Shown: positions 1-10,513, counted from the stretch's first letter. The stretch: DNA of 64,000 nt from Sphingobium xanthum (GCF_019737615.1 NZ_JAHKKS010000001.1:496001-560000), one strand, 5' to 3'. The notes: generated from the letters alone by a model not told the origin. Program-made: numbers and translations.

Positions 1-27
1 AAGCGTTGCGCCGAAAGGAGGCCCGAC

Positions 28-420
28 ATGAGCCAGATCAATCGTTTTGCCCTTGCCACGGCAATGGCGACGCTTGCCTTCGTCGCAAGCGGTGGCGTGC
101 GTGCCGCCGAGCAGGCCGTGCAGGCAGAGATTGCCGCCAAGCCGGCCGAAGCGTCGATCCCGTTCATCAATCATGGCGGCGTGCGCGACTGGCAGGTCGC
201 GGACGACAACAAGATCTACATCCAGGACAGCAAGGGCAAATGGTATCTGGCAACGCTCGCCATATCCTCGCCCGACTTGCCCTTTGCGACGGCGATCGGC
301 TTCGAAACCAAGGGCGTGGACAAGCTCGACAAGTTTGGCGCCGTGGTGGTCGCGGGAACGCGCTATCCGCTGAGTTCCTTGACCGAAAGCGGCCCGCCGC
401 CGCCGAAGAAAAAGGGCTGA
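28..420 (+). CDS. Secreted DUF6491-type protein
   Basis: This gene encodes a 130-residue protein of unknown function. The first 26 or so residues form a signal peptide (basic start, hydrophobic core, VRA then AEQ), so it is probably periplasmic. The mature part contains IPFINHGGVRDW, a tryptophan/tyrosine-rich IYIQDSKGKWYLA stretch and LPFATAIGFETKG, a pattern I associate with the DUF6491 family of short alphaproteobacterial exported proteins. The ATG is preceded by a strong AAAGGAGG at 14-21, which settles the start. It is convergent with the acetyltransferase gene that follows, only a few bases away. No catalytic residues are recognisable. Confidence 0.8.
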   Translation: MSQINRFALATAMATLAFVASGGVRAAEQAVQAEIAAKPAEASIPFINHGGVRDWQVADDNKIYIQDSKGKWYLATLAISSPDLPFATAIGFETKGVDKLDKFGAVVVAGTRYPLSSLTESGPPPPKKKG

Positions 421-427
421 TCCGGGA

Positions 428-994
428 TCAGGCGATCCGATCCCGGACGGCCGCCCAGTCGCTTTCCAGCAAGCCAAACAGTGCCGTGTCGCGGACATGG
501 CCGTTCCAGGTGATCCTTTCGGCGCGGAGCAGGCCTTCCTGTTGCGCACCGATCTTGCGCACCGCTGCCTGACTGCGGCTGTTGCGCGTATCGACGCGAA
601 ACTCGATCCGGCGGACGCCGCAGGCGAAGGCATGATCGATCATCAGCCGTTTCATCCGTCCGTTGAGGCCGGTGCCGCGCTGGGCCGGGACGATATAGCT
701 GTTGCCGATCTCCAGCGTCTGGGCGCCTTCATCGAGCCGCAAATAGGCCGACATGCCGACCAGCGCGTCATCGACGAACACAGCGAAGGGCAGGCGGGTT
801 GCGCTGCCGATGAGGGCGTCGAAGCTGGCATCGAACTGCGCGGGGGCGAAGCTGGTGGCATAGATGACCCAGATGTCGGCGTCGGCGGCGCAGGCTTCGC
901 GCAAGGCGTCGCGATGGGTTTCGTCCATCGGCATCAGCCAAAGGCCGGCGTCGTGGAGCGGTGTAAGCAGCCGGCTCGAAAGTCTCGTCGTCAT
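428..994 (-). CDS. GNAT-family N-acetyltransferase
   Basis: This is a 188-residue GNAT acetyltransferase of the RimJ/RimL-like type that would transfer an acetyl group from acetyl-CoA to an amine; the substrate cannot be told. The core includes PFAVFVDDALVGMSAYLRLD (strands 2-3), EIGNSYIVPAQRGTGLNGRMK (acetyl-CoA pyrophosphate loop, R-G-T-G-L-N variant) and IEFRVDTRNSRSQAAVRKIG, the conserved N-x-x-S-x-x-x-x-x-K segment. The frame stays open upstream to a TTG at 1030, but the ATG at 994 gives the usual family length and is preferred. It faces away from truB, with a short shared upstream region. Confidence 0.85.
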   Translation of the reverse strand: MTTRLSSRLLTPLHDAGLWLMPMDETHRDALREACAADADIWVIYATSFAPAQFDASFDALIGSATRLPFAVFVDDALVGMSAYLRLDEGAQTLEIGNSYIVPAQRGTGLNGRMKRLMIDHAFACGVRRIEFRVDTRNSRSQAAVRKIGAQQEGLLRAERITWNGHVRDTALFGLLESDWAAVRDRIA

Positions 995-1100
995 GCCTGC
1001 GCCAAGGCCGCAACTCGGCCGCTGCGTCAATATGCAATGACACGACAGGGCCGTAAGGCGGGGGCCTGACAGATCGTCGCGACGTGGCTATGGCGCCGGC

Positions 1101-2126
1101 ATGGCCGCATCCGATCCTTCGCTCCCGCCGCTGCATGGCTGGCTGATCCTCGACAAGCCGGTGGGGCTCGGCTCGACGCAGGCGGTCAGCGCCGTCAAGC
1201 GCGCGCTGCGCGAGGCGGGCTATGGCAAGGCCAAGGTCGGTCATGGCGGCACGCTCGATCCGCTTGCGCAGGGCGTGCTCCCGATCGCGATCGGCGAGGC
1301 GACCAAGCTGGCCGGGCGGATGCTCGACAGCGACAAGATTTACGACTTCACCATCCGCTTCGGCGCGCAGACCGATACGCTGGACCTGGAAGGGGCGGTG
1401 ATCGCGTCCTCCGATGTGCGGCCGACGCTTGCGGATATCGAGGCCGTTCTGCCGCGCTTCACCGGGCCGATCGAGCAGGCGCCACCGGCATACAGCGCGA
1501 TCCTGATCGACGGCGTGCGCGCCTATGACCGTGCGCGGGCGGGCGAGGACGTGGAGATGAAGTTGCGGGCGGTGACGATATATGCGCTCTCCCTTCAATC
1601 CTCCCCGGCACGGGGAGGGGGACCAGCGAAGCTGGTGGAGGGGTGGAGCGGAGCCGCTCCGTCGCCTACCCCCTCCACCACCGGCGATGCCGGCGGTCCC
1701 CCTCCCCGTACCGGGGAGGATCTGGAGGAGGTCACCCTGACCGCCCATGTCTCCAAGGGCACCTATATCCGCAGCCTCGCGCGCGACGTCGCGTTGGCGC
1801 TCGGGACGGTCGGTCATGTGTCCATGCTGCGCCGTGCGAAGGCCGGTCCGTTCACGCTGAAACAGGCGATTTCTCTGGACATTCTGAACGATGCTGCTAA
1901 GGCGCGCGCCATTGCGCAGCATATGCTGCCATTGACGGCGGGGCTGGACGACATCCCGGCTCTCCCCGTCACCTCCGAACAAGCCATGGCGCTGAAACAG
2001 GGCCGGACGCTTGCAGGGGATCCTCGCACGCAGGGTCTGATGCTGGCGACGCAGGGCGATGTGCCCGTCGCGCTGGTGGAGGCTTTGGGGCCGGACATCC
2101 GGGTCGTGCGGGGCTTCAATCTTTAG
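1101..2126 (+). CDS. truB: tRNA pseudouridine(55) synthase TruB
   Basis: TruB isomerises U55 of the tRNA T-loop to pseudouridine. The 341-residue protein shows [10 protein letters not shown] near the start, the catalytic-aspartate motif [12 protein letters not shown] (Asp53) and [12 protein letters not shown] in the second half. The C-terminal part (from about residue 285) resembles the TruB PUA-like tail. The protein is longer than usual because about 42 residues (roughly 166-207, rich in Pro, Gly and Ser) interrupt the fold between the strands ending IYALSL and starting [12 protein letters not shown]. That insert is exactly the translation of a palindromic repeat. It lies just upstream of rpsO, matching the common truB-rpsO-pnp order. 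Confidence 0.95.
   Translation: MAASDPSLPPLHGWLILDKPVGLGSTQAVSAVKRALREAGYGKAKVGHGGTLDPLAQGVLPIAIGEATKLAGRMLDSDKIYDFTIRFGAQTDTLDLEGAVIASSDVRPTLADIEAVLPRFTGPIEQAPPAYSAILIDGVRAYDRARAGEDVEMKLRAVTIYALSLQSSPARGGGPAKLVEGWSGAAPSPTPSTTGDAGGPPPRTGEDLEEVTLTAHVSKGTYIRSLARDVALALGTVGHVSMLRRAKAGPFTLKQAISLDILNDAAKARAIAQHMLPLTAGLDDIPALPVTSEQAMALKQGRTLAGDPRTQGLMLATQGDVPVALVEALGPDIRVVRGFNL
1598..1721. repeat. Palindromic repeat, family B, inserted in truB
   Basis: This is an approximately 124-base imperfect inverted repeat lying inside the truB reading frame. The left arm begins atcctccccggcacggggag and the right arm ends with the complementary ccccgtaccggggaggat. Each arm carries its own small hairpin (ctccccg...cggggag) and a second motif of the type ggtggaggggt/accccctccacc. 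The same architecture recurs between genes at 59,367-59,500. The insert keeps the truB frame open on both sides and adds about 42 residues. Confidence 0.9.
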
Positions 2127-2142
2127 TTCGAAAGGAGTCACG

Positions 2143-2412
2143 ATGTCGATCACTGCGGAGCGCAAGCAAGCGCTTATCGAAGACAATGCCCAGAACCCGG
2201 GCGACACGGGCTCGCCGGAAGTTCAGGTCGCGATCCTCACGGAGCGCATCTCGAACCTCACCGAGCACTTCAAGGGACATCACAAGGACAATCACAGCCG
2301 TCGCGGCCTGTTGATGATGGTCAACAAGCGTCGCTCGCTGCTCGATTATCTGAAGAAGAAGGATGGGGCGCGCTACACGGCCCTCATCGCGAAGCTCGGC
2401 CTTCGCAAGTAA
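2143..2412 (+). CDS. rpsO: 30S ribosomal protein S15
   Basis: S15 is a primary 16S rRNA-binding protein of the small-subunit platform. The 89-residue length is the family standard, and the sequence contains the hallmarks [35 protein letters not shown] and [13 protein letters not shown]. The ATG at 2143 follows AAAGGAG at about 2131-2137; the open frame extends upstream but has no S15 similarity there. It sits 16 bases after truB and upstream of pnp, the usual bacterial arrangement, and is probably cotranscribed with truB. An intrinsic terminator-like hairpin follows directly. Confidence 0.98.
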   Translation: MSITAERKQALIEDNAQNPGDTGSPEVQVAILTERISNLTEHFKGHHKDNHSRRGLLMMVNKRRSLLDYLKKKDGARYTALIAKLGLRK

Positions 2413-2424
2413 GACAGGGAAGGG

Positions 2425-2446
2425 GCGCCCATCCGGGCGCTCTTTT
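2425..2446 (+). terminator. rpsO-pnp intergenic terminator or attenuator
   Basis: A six-base-pair GC stem (gcgccc, loop atcc, gggcgc) is followed by TCTTTT. It lies 12 bases after the rpsO stop codon. The stem is short, so it may act as a partial terminator that lets some transcription continue into pnp, as is known for the rpsO-pnp junction in enterobacteria. Confidence 0.6.
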
Positions 2447-2517
2447 CATATGGGGCGCCCGGAAGGACCAGTGGCGCCACCCATGCGGGACGCGGAGGCA
2501 ATCCGGCTTTCCGTCCG

Positions 2518-2561
2518 GGAGCAAAAGCTCCACACGCCGCCGCGGACCGGCCTTTGTCCGC
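2518..2561 (+). promoter_or_regulatory. Hairpins in the pnp leader
   Basis: Two hairpins precede pnp: ggagc-aaaa-gctcc (2518-2531) and gcggac-loop-gtccgc (2542-2561). In E. coli the pnp leader folds into a stem cut by RNase III, which lets PNPase control its own mRNA. The position here fits the same logic, but the sequences are not conserved with E. coli and the role is inferred. Confidence 0.35.
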
Positions 2562-2609
2562 ACGCAAGCCCCGCCGTGCAATAGGGCGCCGCGGGTGGAA
2601 GGATACCCA

Positions 2610-4958
<2,349 letters not shown>

Positions 4959-4992
4959 GGGTTAGAGCCTCGTTAGGTTCGATACGAATGAG

Positions 4993-5021
4993 AAAGCCCC
5001 GCAGAGATGCGGGGCTTTTTT
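4993..5021 (+). terminator. Rho-independent terminator after pnp
   Basis: A perfect ten-base stem (aaagccccgc / gcggggcttt) with loop agagat runs into a T tract. It lies 34 bases after the pnp stop and 22 bases before the end of the convergent fasciclin gene, which it may also serve from the other side. Confidence 0.92.
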
Positions 5022-5043
5022 GGTTGTCTTTCGGCGCGGTGCG

Positions 5044-5604
5044 TCAGGGCATCAGCACTTTGTCGACCACATGGATGACGCCGTTCGACTGGTTAACGTC
5101 TGCGATGGTGATGCGGGCCTTGCCGCCTTTCTCGTCGATCACCCACCAGCCGCCTTCGGGGCCCTTGGCGAGGGTGATCTCTTCGCCCTCGACCGTCTTG
5201 AACATGGCCTTGCCGCCGTGCTTGGCGGCCATCGAGGCGATCTCGGCCGCGCTGTGCTTGCCGGGGACGACATGGTAGGTGAGCACCTGCGTCAGCATCG
5301 TCTTGTTCTCGGGCTTGAGCAGGCTGTCGACCGTTCCTTTCGGAAGCGCGGCGAAGGCGGCATTGGTGGGCGCGAAGACGGTGAACGGTCCCTTCCCCGA
5401 GAGCGTATCGACGAGGCCGGCGGCCTTGACGGCGGCGACGAGCGTCGTGTGATCTTTCGAGTTCAGGGCGTTTTCGACGATCGTCTTGCTCGGATACATG
5501 GCCGCGCCGCCCACCATCGGATTGGCCTTGGCGAGTGTGATGCCGGCCGTGGAGACGAGCAGGAGAGCCGCGGCGATGCCGGGAGCCTTGCTGGAAATGC
5601 GCAT
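5044..5604 (-). CDS. Secreted fasciclin (FAS1) domain protein
   Basis: This 186-residue exported protein has a signal peptide (MRISSKAPGIAAALLLV...TLAKA) followed by a single FAS1 domain. Typical FAS1 landmarks are TIVENALNSKDHTTLVAAVKAAGL (first helix), GPFTVFAPTNAAFAALP (the H1 box) and YHVVPGK together with VIHVVDKVLMP (the H2 box at the end). FAS1 domains act in adhesion or surface binding. The start follows AAAGGA. It lies next to a SigK/RskA-type sigma/anti-sigma pair transcribed in the same direction, a neighbourhood that suggests it belongs to that regulon. Confidence 0.92.
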   Translation of the reverse strand: MRISSKAPGIAAALLLVSTAGITLAKANPMVGGAAMYPSKTIVENALNSKDHTTLVAAVKAAGLVDTLSGKGPFTVFAPTNAAFAALPKGTVDSLLKPENKTMLTQVLTYHVVPGKHSAAEIASMAAKHGGKAMFKTVEGEEITLAKGPEGGWWVIDEKGGKARITIADVNQSNGVIHVVDKVLMP

Positions 5605-5702
5605 GTCTGGTCCTTTTCTCTGACTGTGCGTCCCCTAGGGGCGGGGACGATACAGCTACGAGAGGGACGCATGCGCGGATGCAGCGCCTGCGGAATGGGG
5701 GA

Positions 5703-6446
5703 TCAGATTTTGTGGATCTGGCCGGCGGCGATCGGGGTTGAGCTCGGTGCCGCGTGCGGGGCGCCGTCGCGCGGCTCCATGGTGACGGCGAGGGTCACGC
5801 CGTCCTTGAGATGGGCGCGCTGGGCCGGGGTGAGCGTGACGCGCATCGATCCGCTGGCGGGGATCAGGCCGAGCGAGCGCGGCACATTGTCGGCCGGGAT
5901 AACCCAGAGCTCGGGCGCGAGATCACTCGGTGGGAGCTTGATCGTGCGGACGCGGAGCTCGCCGGTTGCGGCATCGTAATTGGCGGCGAACTGCGCGGGG
6001 CTCTCCGCCTCGCCAAGACGGGCGACGGAGGGCTCTGCCGATTGCGCGACCTGGACACGGGTCTGGGCAGGCGGCGCAGGTGGCGCGCGGAAAACGAGGA
6101 AGGCGGCGAGGGCAGCGGCGAGCGCGCCGGCCCCGAGCGCACCGAAGCGCCAGGCGCGGGCATGGCTCTCGATGCGGGTGACGACGCCGAGGCCGGCAAC
6201 GGCCGGATCGGCGGAGGGGAGGCGCAGCTCGATCGCCTGCCAGAGATCGGGCGCCTCGACTTCGCCATAACCATGCAGCAGCGGCTCAAAGCGCGTCTGC
6301 CATGCGGTGACGGCCTCGCGGAAGTCCGGATCGCCGATCTGCAGGCGCAGAGCGAGGGCCCGCAGTTCTCCCTCCAGCACGCCAAGCGCCAGCTCGGCAG
6401 CGAGCAGGTCGCGCTCCTCGGGCGTCAGGGGCGTGTCGTCAGCCAT
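5703..6446 (-). CDS. Anti-sigma factor, RskA-like
   Basis: This 247-residue protein has a cytoplasmic N-terminal part (LTPEERDLLAAELALGVLEG, then LRLQIGDPDFREAVTAWQTRFEPLL), one membrane span near residues 135-155 (FGALGAGALAAALAAFLVF) and a periplasmic RskA-type C-terminal domain containing LPPSDLAPELWVIPADNVPRSLGL. It should hold the adjacent ECF sigma factor at the membrane until a signal triggers release. It overlaps the sigma gene by eight bases (ATGA-type junction), showing translational coupling. No HxxxCxxC zinc motif is visible. Confidence 0.9.
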   Translation of the reverse strand: MADDTPLTPEERDLLAAELALGVLEGELRALALRLQIGDPDFREAVTAWQTRFEPLLHGYGEVEAPDLWQAIELRLPSADPAVAGLGVVTRIESHARAWRFGALGAGALAAALAAFLVFRAPPAPPAQTRVQVAQSAEPSVARLGEAESPAQFAANYDAATGELRVRTIKLPPSDLAPELWVIPADNVPRSLGLIPASGSMRVTLTPAQRAHLKDGVTLAVTMEPRDGAPHAAPSSTPIAAGQIHKI

Positions 6447-7014
6447 CGGCGAGACACTCCTTGAGCTGGGCGAGGCCGCGGCGGATCCAGCTCTTCATGG
6501 TGCCGAGCGGTACCTTCATGCGCTCGGCGAGCTGGGCATAAGTGAAGCCATTGAAGAAGGCGGCACGGATGGCCTCGGCCGGGCTGCCGCCAAGTGCGTC
6601 GAGGCAATGGACGATGCGGGCCTGGCTCTGCTCCTCTTCGATCCGCTCCGGGGCGCTTGCAGAGTCATCGACGACATTGTCGGCCGCCTCGATGCCGGTG
6701 GTGGCCGGACGATGCGTGCGGCGCCAGTCTATCGCGCCGTTGCGCGCGATCGCGCACAGCCATGTGATAGGGCTGGCCTTCGCGGGATCGAACCGGCCGG
6801 CGCGCTGCCACACTTTGAGATAGGTTTCCTGCACGATGTCCGCCGCAACCTCCCGGTCCTGGCAGATACGGAGGCAGACGCCGAATAGTTTCGCGGAGGT
6901 GAGGTCGTAAACGTCCCGCAGGGCGGCGCGATCGCCACGCGCAACGGCGTCGAGCGCGGCGGTCAGCCTTGCCCGTCGTTCGTCCGCTTGCGTGATGAGA
7001 TCGCCCGTCGTCAT
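6439..7014 (-). CDS. ECF RNA polymerase sigma factor, SigK-like
   Basis: This 191-residue sigma factor contains region 2 (YDLTSAKLFGVCLRICQDREVAADIVQETYLKVWQRAGRFD, then WLCAIARNGAIDWRR) and region 4 (LDALGGSPAEAIRAAFFNGFTYAQLAERMKVPLGTMKSWIRRGLAQLKECL). The match with an RskA-type anti-sigma downstream, and a fasciclin gene beyond that, fits the SigK group. It is the first gene of the operon; its promoter must lie in 7,015-7,200 on the minus strand, perhaps autoregulated. Confidence 0.93.
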   Translation of the reverse strand: MTTGDLITQADERRARLTAALDAVARGDRAALRDVYDLTSAKLFGVCLRICQDREVAADIVQETYLKVWQRAGRFDPAKASPITWLCAIARNGAIDWRRTHRPATTGIEAADNVVDDSASAPERIEEEQSQARIVHCLDALGGSPAEAIRAAFFNGFTYAQLAERMKVPLGTMKSWIRRGLAQLKECLADG

Positions 7015-7192
7015 CCCTCTCGCTTCCTGCCGGAAGAGTGCCCGTAATAGATCGCCCTGCCTAGGCCGAAACTGTCTCCCGCCAGCACCGATGCGACGAA
7101 CGCCCGACGATCAACCGGAACTGTAGATACGAGAGGAAAAGCCCGCCGGATGCATCGCGATAAAAAAATAAATATAATGCAATCAATATGTT

Positions 7193-7206
7193 AAGAATAT
7201 ATTCTT
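7193..7206. promoter_or_regulatory. Perfect 14-base AT-rich palindrome
   Basis: AAGAATATATTCTT is a perfect palindrome within the most AT-rich stretch of this region (about 7,155-7,206). It lies about 95 bases upstream of the PEP-CTERM gene and about 180 bases upstream of the oppositely oriented sigma gene. It could be a dimeric regulator site; the binding protein is unknown. Confidence 0.4.
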
Positions 7207-7298
7207 CGTAGGGAAAGGGCAAGATGACGATTTCCCGCGGCCCGCGACCGCACCATCTTGCCGGCGATCATCGTCCGTTTTCACTGTGGGAGAGTAGC

Positions 7299-8153
7299 AT
7301 GTACAAAGCGATTCTGACGGCTTGCGCATTGATCGGCACGGCCGGGGCCGGGATTGGCGCTGCGCAGGCGGCGACGATCTACGGCGTGGACGAGAACAAT
7401 AATCTCGTCACATTCGACAGCGCGAATCCGGGCACGATGCTGTCCACCGTGTCGATCACGGGCACGGATGCCGGCCTGGGTGCGATCGACTTCCGTCCGT
7501 TCGACCGGATGCTCTACGGTCTCGGCCTCGACCGCGTCGTCTACCGGATCGATATGAACACGGGCGCCGCGACGGCGGTCAGCGGCGTGCTTGCGCTGAA
7601 CGGCACGAGCTTCGCTTTCGACTTCAACCCGACGATCGACCGGCTTCGGATCGTGTCGAACCTGAATGACAATTATGTCGTCAATCCCAACAATGGGGTC
7701 CTGACGATCGCGACCTCGGTCTTCTATGCCGCCGGTGATCCGAATAATGGTACCGACCCGGATGTCACGGCCGGCGCTTATACGAGTTCGATCTTCGGTG
7801 CGCCGGGCTCCTCTACGCAGCTCTACAGCATCGACACCGCGCTCGACGTGCTCGCCAAGCAGGCGAATAGCGCCGGCATTCTGACGACCGTGGGCGCGCT
7901 CGGCATCGACGTCGGATCGCGCACGAGTTTCGACATCTTCGGAAGTGATGCCTTCGCCTTCAACGGCAGCAGGCTCTACCGGGTCAACCTCGCCACCGGT
8001 GCACTGACCAGCCTCGGCATGACCGATCGGGCGCTCTTCGGGATCGCAATCGCTCCGGTACCCGAGCCGGCAAGCTGGATGATGATGATTGGCGGCATGA
8101 CGCTGGTGGGCGGCGCAATGCGCAAGCGTCGCAAGACCATCCGCTTCGCCTGA
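7299..8153 (+). CDS. PEP-CTERM-sorted DUF4394 protein
   Basis: This 284-residue secreted protein has a signal peptide (MYKAILTACALIGTAGAGIGAAQA) and a repetitive beta-rich body beginning ATIYGVDENNNLVTFD and containing GLDRVVYRIDMNTGAATAV, the DUF4394 pattern. It ends with a sorting tail: VPEPASWMMMIGGMTLVG followed by RKRRK. That tail is the sphingomonad-style PEPxxW variant of PEP-CTERM, which directs exosortase cleavage and attachment to the envelope or exopolysaccharide. The ATG at 7299 follows GGGAGAG. No exosortase gene is in the window. Confidence 0.9.
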   Translation: MYKAILTACALIGTAGAGIGAAQAATIYGVDENNNLVTFDSANPGTMLSTVSITGTDAGLGAIDFRPFDRMLYGLGLDRVVYRIDMNTGAATAVSGVLALNGTSFAFDFNPTIDRLRIVSNLNDNYVVNPNNGVLTIATSVFYAAGDPNNGTDPDVTAGAYTSSIFGAPGSSTQLYSIDTALDVLAKQANSAGILTTVGALGIDVGSRTSFDIFGSDAFAFNGSRLYRVNLATGALTSLGMTDRALFGIAIAPVPEPASWMMMIGGMTLVGGAMRKRRKTIRFA

Positions 8154-8168
8154 CGGAAAGCCCCCGGC

Positions 8169-8198
8169 GGGGGCGGGTGCCTCGCAGTGCCCGCCCCC
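8169..8198 (+). terminator. GC-rich hairpin after the PEP-CTERM gene
   Basis: A nine-base-pair stem (gggggcggg / cccgccccc) with a 12-base loop begins 15 bases after the stop codon. It lacks a T tract, so termination is likely but may be incomplete. Confidence 0.5.
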
Positions 8199-8228
8199 AA
8201 CTTCGTCCTCTCAGTAAGGAGAGCTCTT

Positions 8229-8396
8229 ATGGAACGGATCACGGTGGGCGACGAGCTTCGGTGGCTGTTTCATGCACGCGAGACCGGGGCGGTGTCGACA
8301 CGCGAATTCGAAACGCGCAAGCATGAGCTGCTGGATTGGTCCAAGTGTCACCTGATGCGCACGCTGCCCAAAAGGATGCAGTGGCCGAGGCATTGA
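8229..8396 (+). CDS. Small hypothetical protein
   Basis: This 55-residue ORF follows a good ribosome binding site (AAGGAGAG) eight bases upstream. It begins MERITVGDELRWLFHARETG and is mostly charged with no membrane span. I do not recognise the family. The segment DELRWLFHARETGAVSTREFETRKHEL would form helices. It lies alone between the PEP-CTERM gene and the HTH-like gene. Confidence 0.5.
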   Translation: MERITVGDELRWLFHARETGAVSTREFETRKHELLDWSKCHLMRTLPKRMQWPRH

Positions 8397-8475
8397 TGAC
8401 AATTCCCCCTGTCCTACAGCCCTCAATCCATCATACCTAAGCTGCCTCCCTCAATCCGAACCCCGGAGGCACATC

Positions 8476-9363
8476 ATGACCGCCAAGTTCACCGCCGCGC
8501 GTCGCGAGGCATTTTTTCGTGCGCTGGCGCGCACGGGCAATCAGGCATTGGCGTGCGAGCATGCCAAGGTGTCGCGCAGCTGGGTGACGCTGCATCGCTC
8601 GGGCGATCCGGAGTTTCGGCGGCGGATGGACGAGGCGATCGCGGCGGCCAAGGCGCGGCTCGATGCGGCGACCGAGCGGCGGCCGGAGGACAAGGCGCTG
8701 CGCTGGCAGGATGGCGACGAGCTGGTCGTGCGCGGGAGCAGGGGGCGGCGCACGCAGATCGCCCGATCGCGCCTCAAGCAATGGTCGCCGCGCGTGGAGA
8801 CGCGGTTCCTCGCCAAGCTCGCCGCCAGTTGCAATGTGAAGGCGGCTTGCGCGGAAGTCGGCATGACGCCGGCATCGGCCTATGGGCATCGCAATCGCTG
8901 GCCGGCGTTTCAGCGGCGCTGGGACGAGGCGCTGGAGAATGGCTATATCCGGCTGGAGGGCACGCTGGTGGAGAATGCGGCCAATCTCTATTCGCGCGAG
9001 GACTATCCGCTCGATCATCCGCTGCCCGACATGACCACGGCGCAGGCGATCCACCTGCTCCATATGCACAAGCATGGCGTGCTAGGCATCGGCAAGCGGC
9101 CGGGGCGGCTGGCGGGGCCGCCGGACATGGACGAGGTGCGCAAGAGCATCCTGCGTAAGATCGAGGCGATTGCGAGGCTCGACGAGCGCGAGGCGGCGCG
9201 GAAGGCACAGCGGGAGATGAAGGCGGCAGCGAAAGCTGCGGCGGAGGGGGCTGCGGCGGAGGGCGAGGTGGCGGGCGACGAGAGCGCGGCGCAGGGCGAG
9301 CGTTGCGATCCGGCGGGCGTGCCGGTGCGGGGATTGAGGATTTGGGCGGGGACGGAGCAGTAG
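8476..9363 (+). CDS. HTH-containing protein, terminase small-subunit-like
   Basis: The 295-residue product contains two similar helical units: residues 5-60 (TGNQALACEHAKVSRSW, then DPEFRRRMDEAI) and residues 110-165 (SCNVKAACAEVGMTPASAY, then WPAFQRRWDEAL). Each looks like a helix-turn-helix followed by a helix, as in phage terminase small subunits and related DNA-binding proteins. The C-terminal third is low-complexity Ala/Glu/Lys-rich (about 230-285). No large terminase or capsid genes are nearby, so it is probably a domesticated or stand-alone relative. The ATG at 8476 follows CCGGAGG. Confidence 0.7.
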   Translation: MTAKFTAARREAFFRALARTGNQALACEHAKVSRSWVTLHRSGDPEFRRRMDEAIAAAKARLDAATERRPEDKALRWQDGDELVVRGSRGRRTQIARSRLKQWSPRVETRFLAKLAASCNVKAACAEVGMTPASAYGHRNRWPAFQRRWDEALENGYIRLEGTLVENAANLYSREDYPLDHPLPDMTTAQAIHLLHMHKHGVLGIGKRPGRLAGPPDMDEVRKSILRKIEAIARLDEREAARKAQREMKAAAKAAAEGAAAEGEVAGDESAAQGERCDPAGVPVRGLRIWAGTEQ

Positions 9364-9377
9364 TGAGCTTCTTATAG

Positions 9378-9486
9378 CCCCTCCTCTTTAGAGGAGGGGT
9401 TGGGGGTGGTGCTGTGACTTGCCGGATGATCGCTGCGCGAGCGATGCGGGCGCATCGCCACCACCCCAACCCCTCCTCTAAAGAGG
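9378..9486. repeat. Paired palindromic repeat, family A (left part)
   Basis: Two inverted copies of one motif face each other here. The left copy (9378-9412) is the hairpin cccctcctctttagaggagg followed by a g/t-rich ggttgggggtggtgc. The right copy (from 9458) is its reverse complement, ccaccaccccaacccctcct and on to 9486. They are separated by about 45 unrelated bases. The right hairpin is cut by the IS insertion and resumes at 11,362. The pair resembles a REPIN-like unit. Confidence 0.88.
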
Positions 9487-9533
9487 TAATTATATACTTG
9501 ACAAAGCAATCTCTCTGGCAGTAGTCAGAGGGC

Positions 9534-10499
9534 ATGACGAACCTGACCTCCCCTCATTTCACCGACGCTGACAAGGCCCGCGAGTATCTTGAGGCTCTGC
9601 GCTGGCCGCAGGGTCCGTTCTGCCCGCATTGTGGTTCATTCGGTGCGAAGCGGCTTCCGGCGCAGCGTGGCCGCCCGACGAAGGCTCATCCTGAGGGCGC
9701 GCTGCGCGCTGGCGTGATCCAGTGCAACGACTGCCGTAAGCAGTACAGTGTGACGGTCGGTACTGTGTTTGAGAGCAGCAAAATCCCGCTTAACAAGTGG
9801 CTGCTGGCCAACCACCTGTTGAATGCCAGCAAGAAGGGCATGAGCGCCCACCAGCTGCACCGCATGCTTGGCATCACCTACAAGTCGGCTTGGTTCATGT
9901 TCCACCGCATCCGCGAGGCGATGCGTCCGATTGGTTCACCTCCCATGGGCGGCAATGGCGGCACCGTGGAAGTGGACGAGACGTTCATCGGCCGCGAGCC
10001 GGGCGTCGATGCCGCCAAGGGCGGCTACAAGCACAAGATGAAGGTGCTTAGCCTTCTGGACCGCGACACCGGCGAGAAGCGCTCCATGGTCGTCAACAGC
10101 GTAACCATTGCCGAAATAACGCCGATTCTGCGTGCCAACATCGATCGCGAGACGAACCTTCTCACTGACGACGCAGGCCAATATCGCTTCATGGCTTCGC
10201 ACTTTGCCAGTCACAGAACGACGCCACATATGAAAGGCGTCTACGTCGATCCCGACGATCGCACCATCCACACGAACACGATCGAGGGCAGCTTTTCCAT
10301 CTTCAAGCGCGGCATGCGCGGCGTCTATCAGCACTGCGGAAAGCAGCATCTGCACCGCTATCTGGCTGAGTTCGATTTTCGTTACACCCATCGCGCCAAA
10401 ATGGGCGTTGAGGATGACCAGCGCGCCGTGATCGCTCTACAGGGCATCGCAGGCAAGCGCCTCACCTATCGGCGGACTGACGGCCTCGCCGCAGCCTAA
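9534..10499 (+). CDS. IS1595-family (ISXO2-like) transposase
   Basis: The 321-residue transposase starts with a zinc ribbon (CPHCGSF, then CNDCRKQY, residues 24-67) and continues with the ISXO2-like DDE/DDN domain. Candidate catalytic residues are the Asp in VEVDETFIGRE, the Asp in NLLTDDAGQY and the acidic or Asn residue in HTNTIEGSFSIFKRG; the conserved closing motif HLHRYLAEFDFRYTHR follows. The gene appears intact. A TTGACA -35 box at 9498-9503 lies inside the left terminal repeat, so the IS end itself may provide the promoter. Confidence 0.95.
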   Translation: MTNLTSPHFTDADKAREYLEALRWPQGPFCPHCGSFGAKRLPAQRGRPTKAHPEGALRAGVIQCNDCRKQYSVTVGTVFESSKIPLNKWLLANHLLNASKKGMSAHQLHRMLGITYKSAWFMFHRIREAMRPIGSPPMGGNGGTVEVDETFIGREPGVDAAKGGYKHKMKVLSLLDRDTGEKRSMVVNSVTIAEITPILRANIDRETNLLTDDAGQYRFMASHFASHRTTPHMKGVYVDPDDRTIHTNTIEGSFSIFKRGMRGVYQHCGKQHLHRYLAEFDFRYTHRAKMGVEDDQRAVIALQGIAGKRLTYRRTDGLAAA

Positions 10500-10513
10500 G
10501 GCCGGCAAGCCGC

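Noticed and set aside
8476-9363. Terminase-like gene considered as evidence for a prophage
   Set aside because: No large terminase, portal, capsid, tail or integrase genes are nearby, so a prophage cannot be supported.
9378-9486. Repeats considered as a CRISPR array
   Set aside because: There are only two inverted copies without regular spacers and no cas genes; the copies are palindromic repeat arms.
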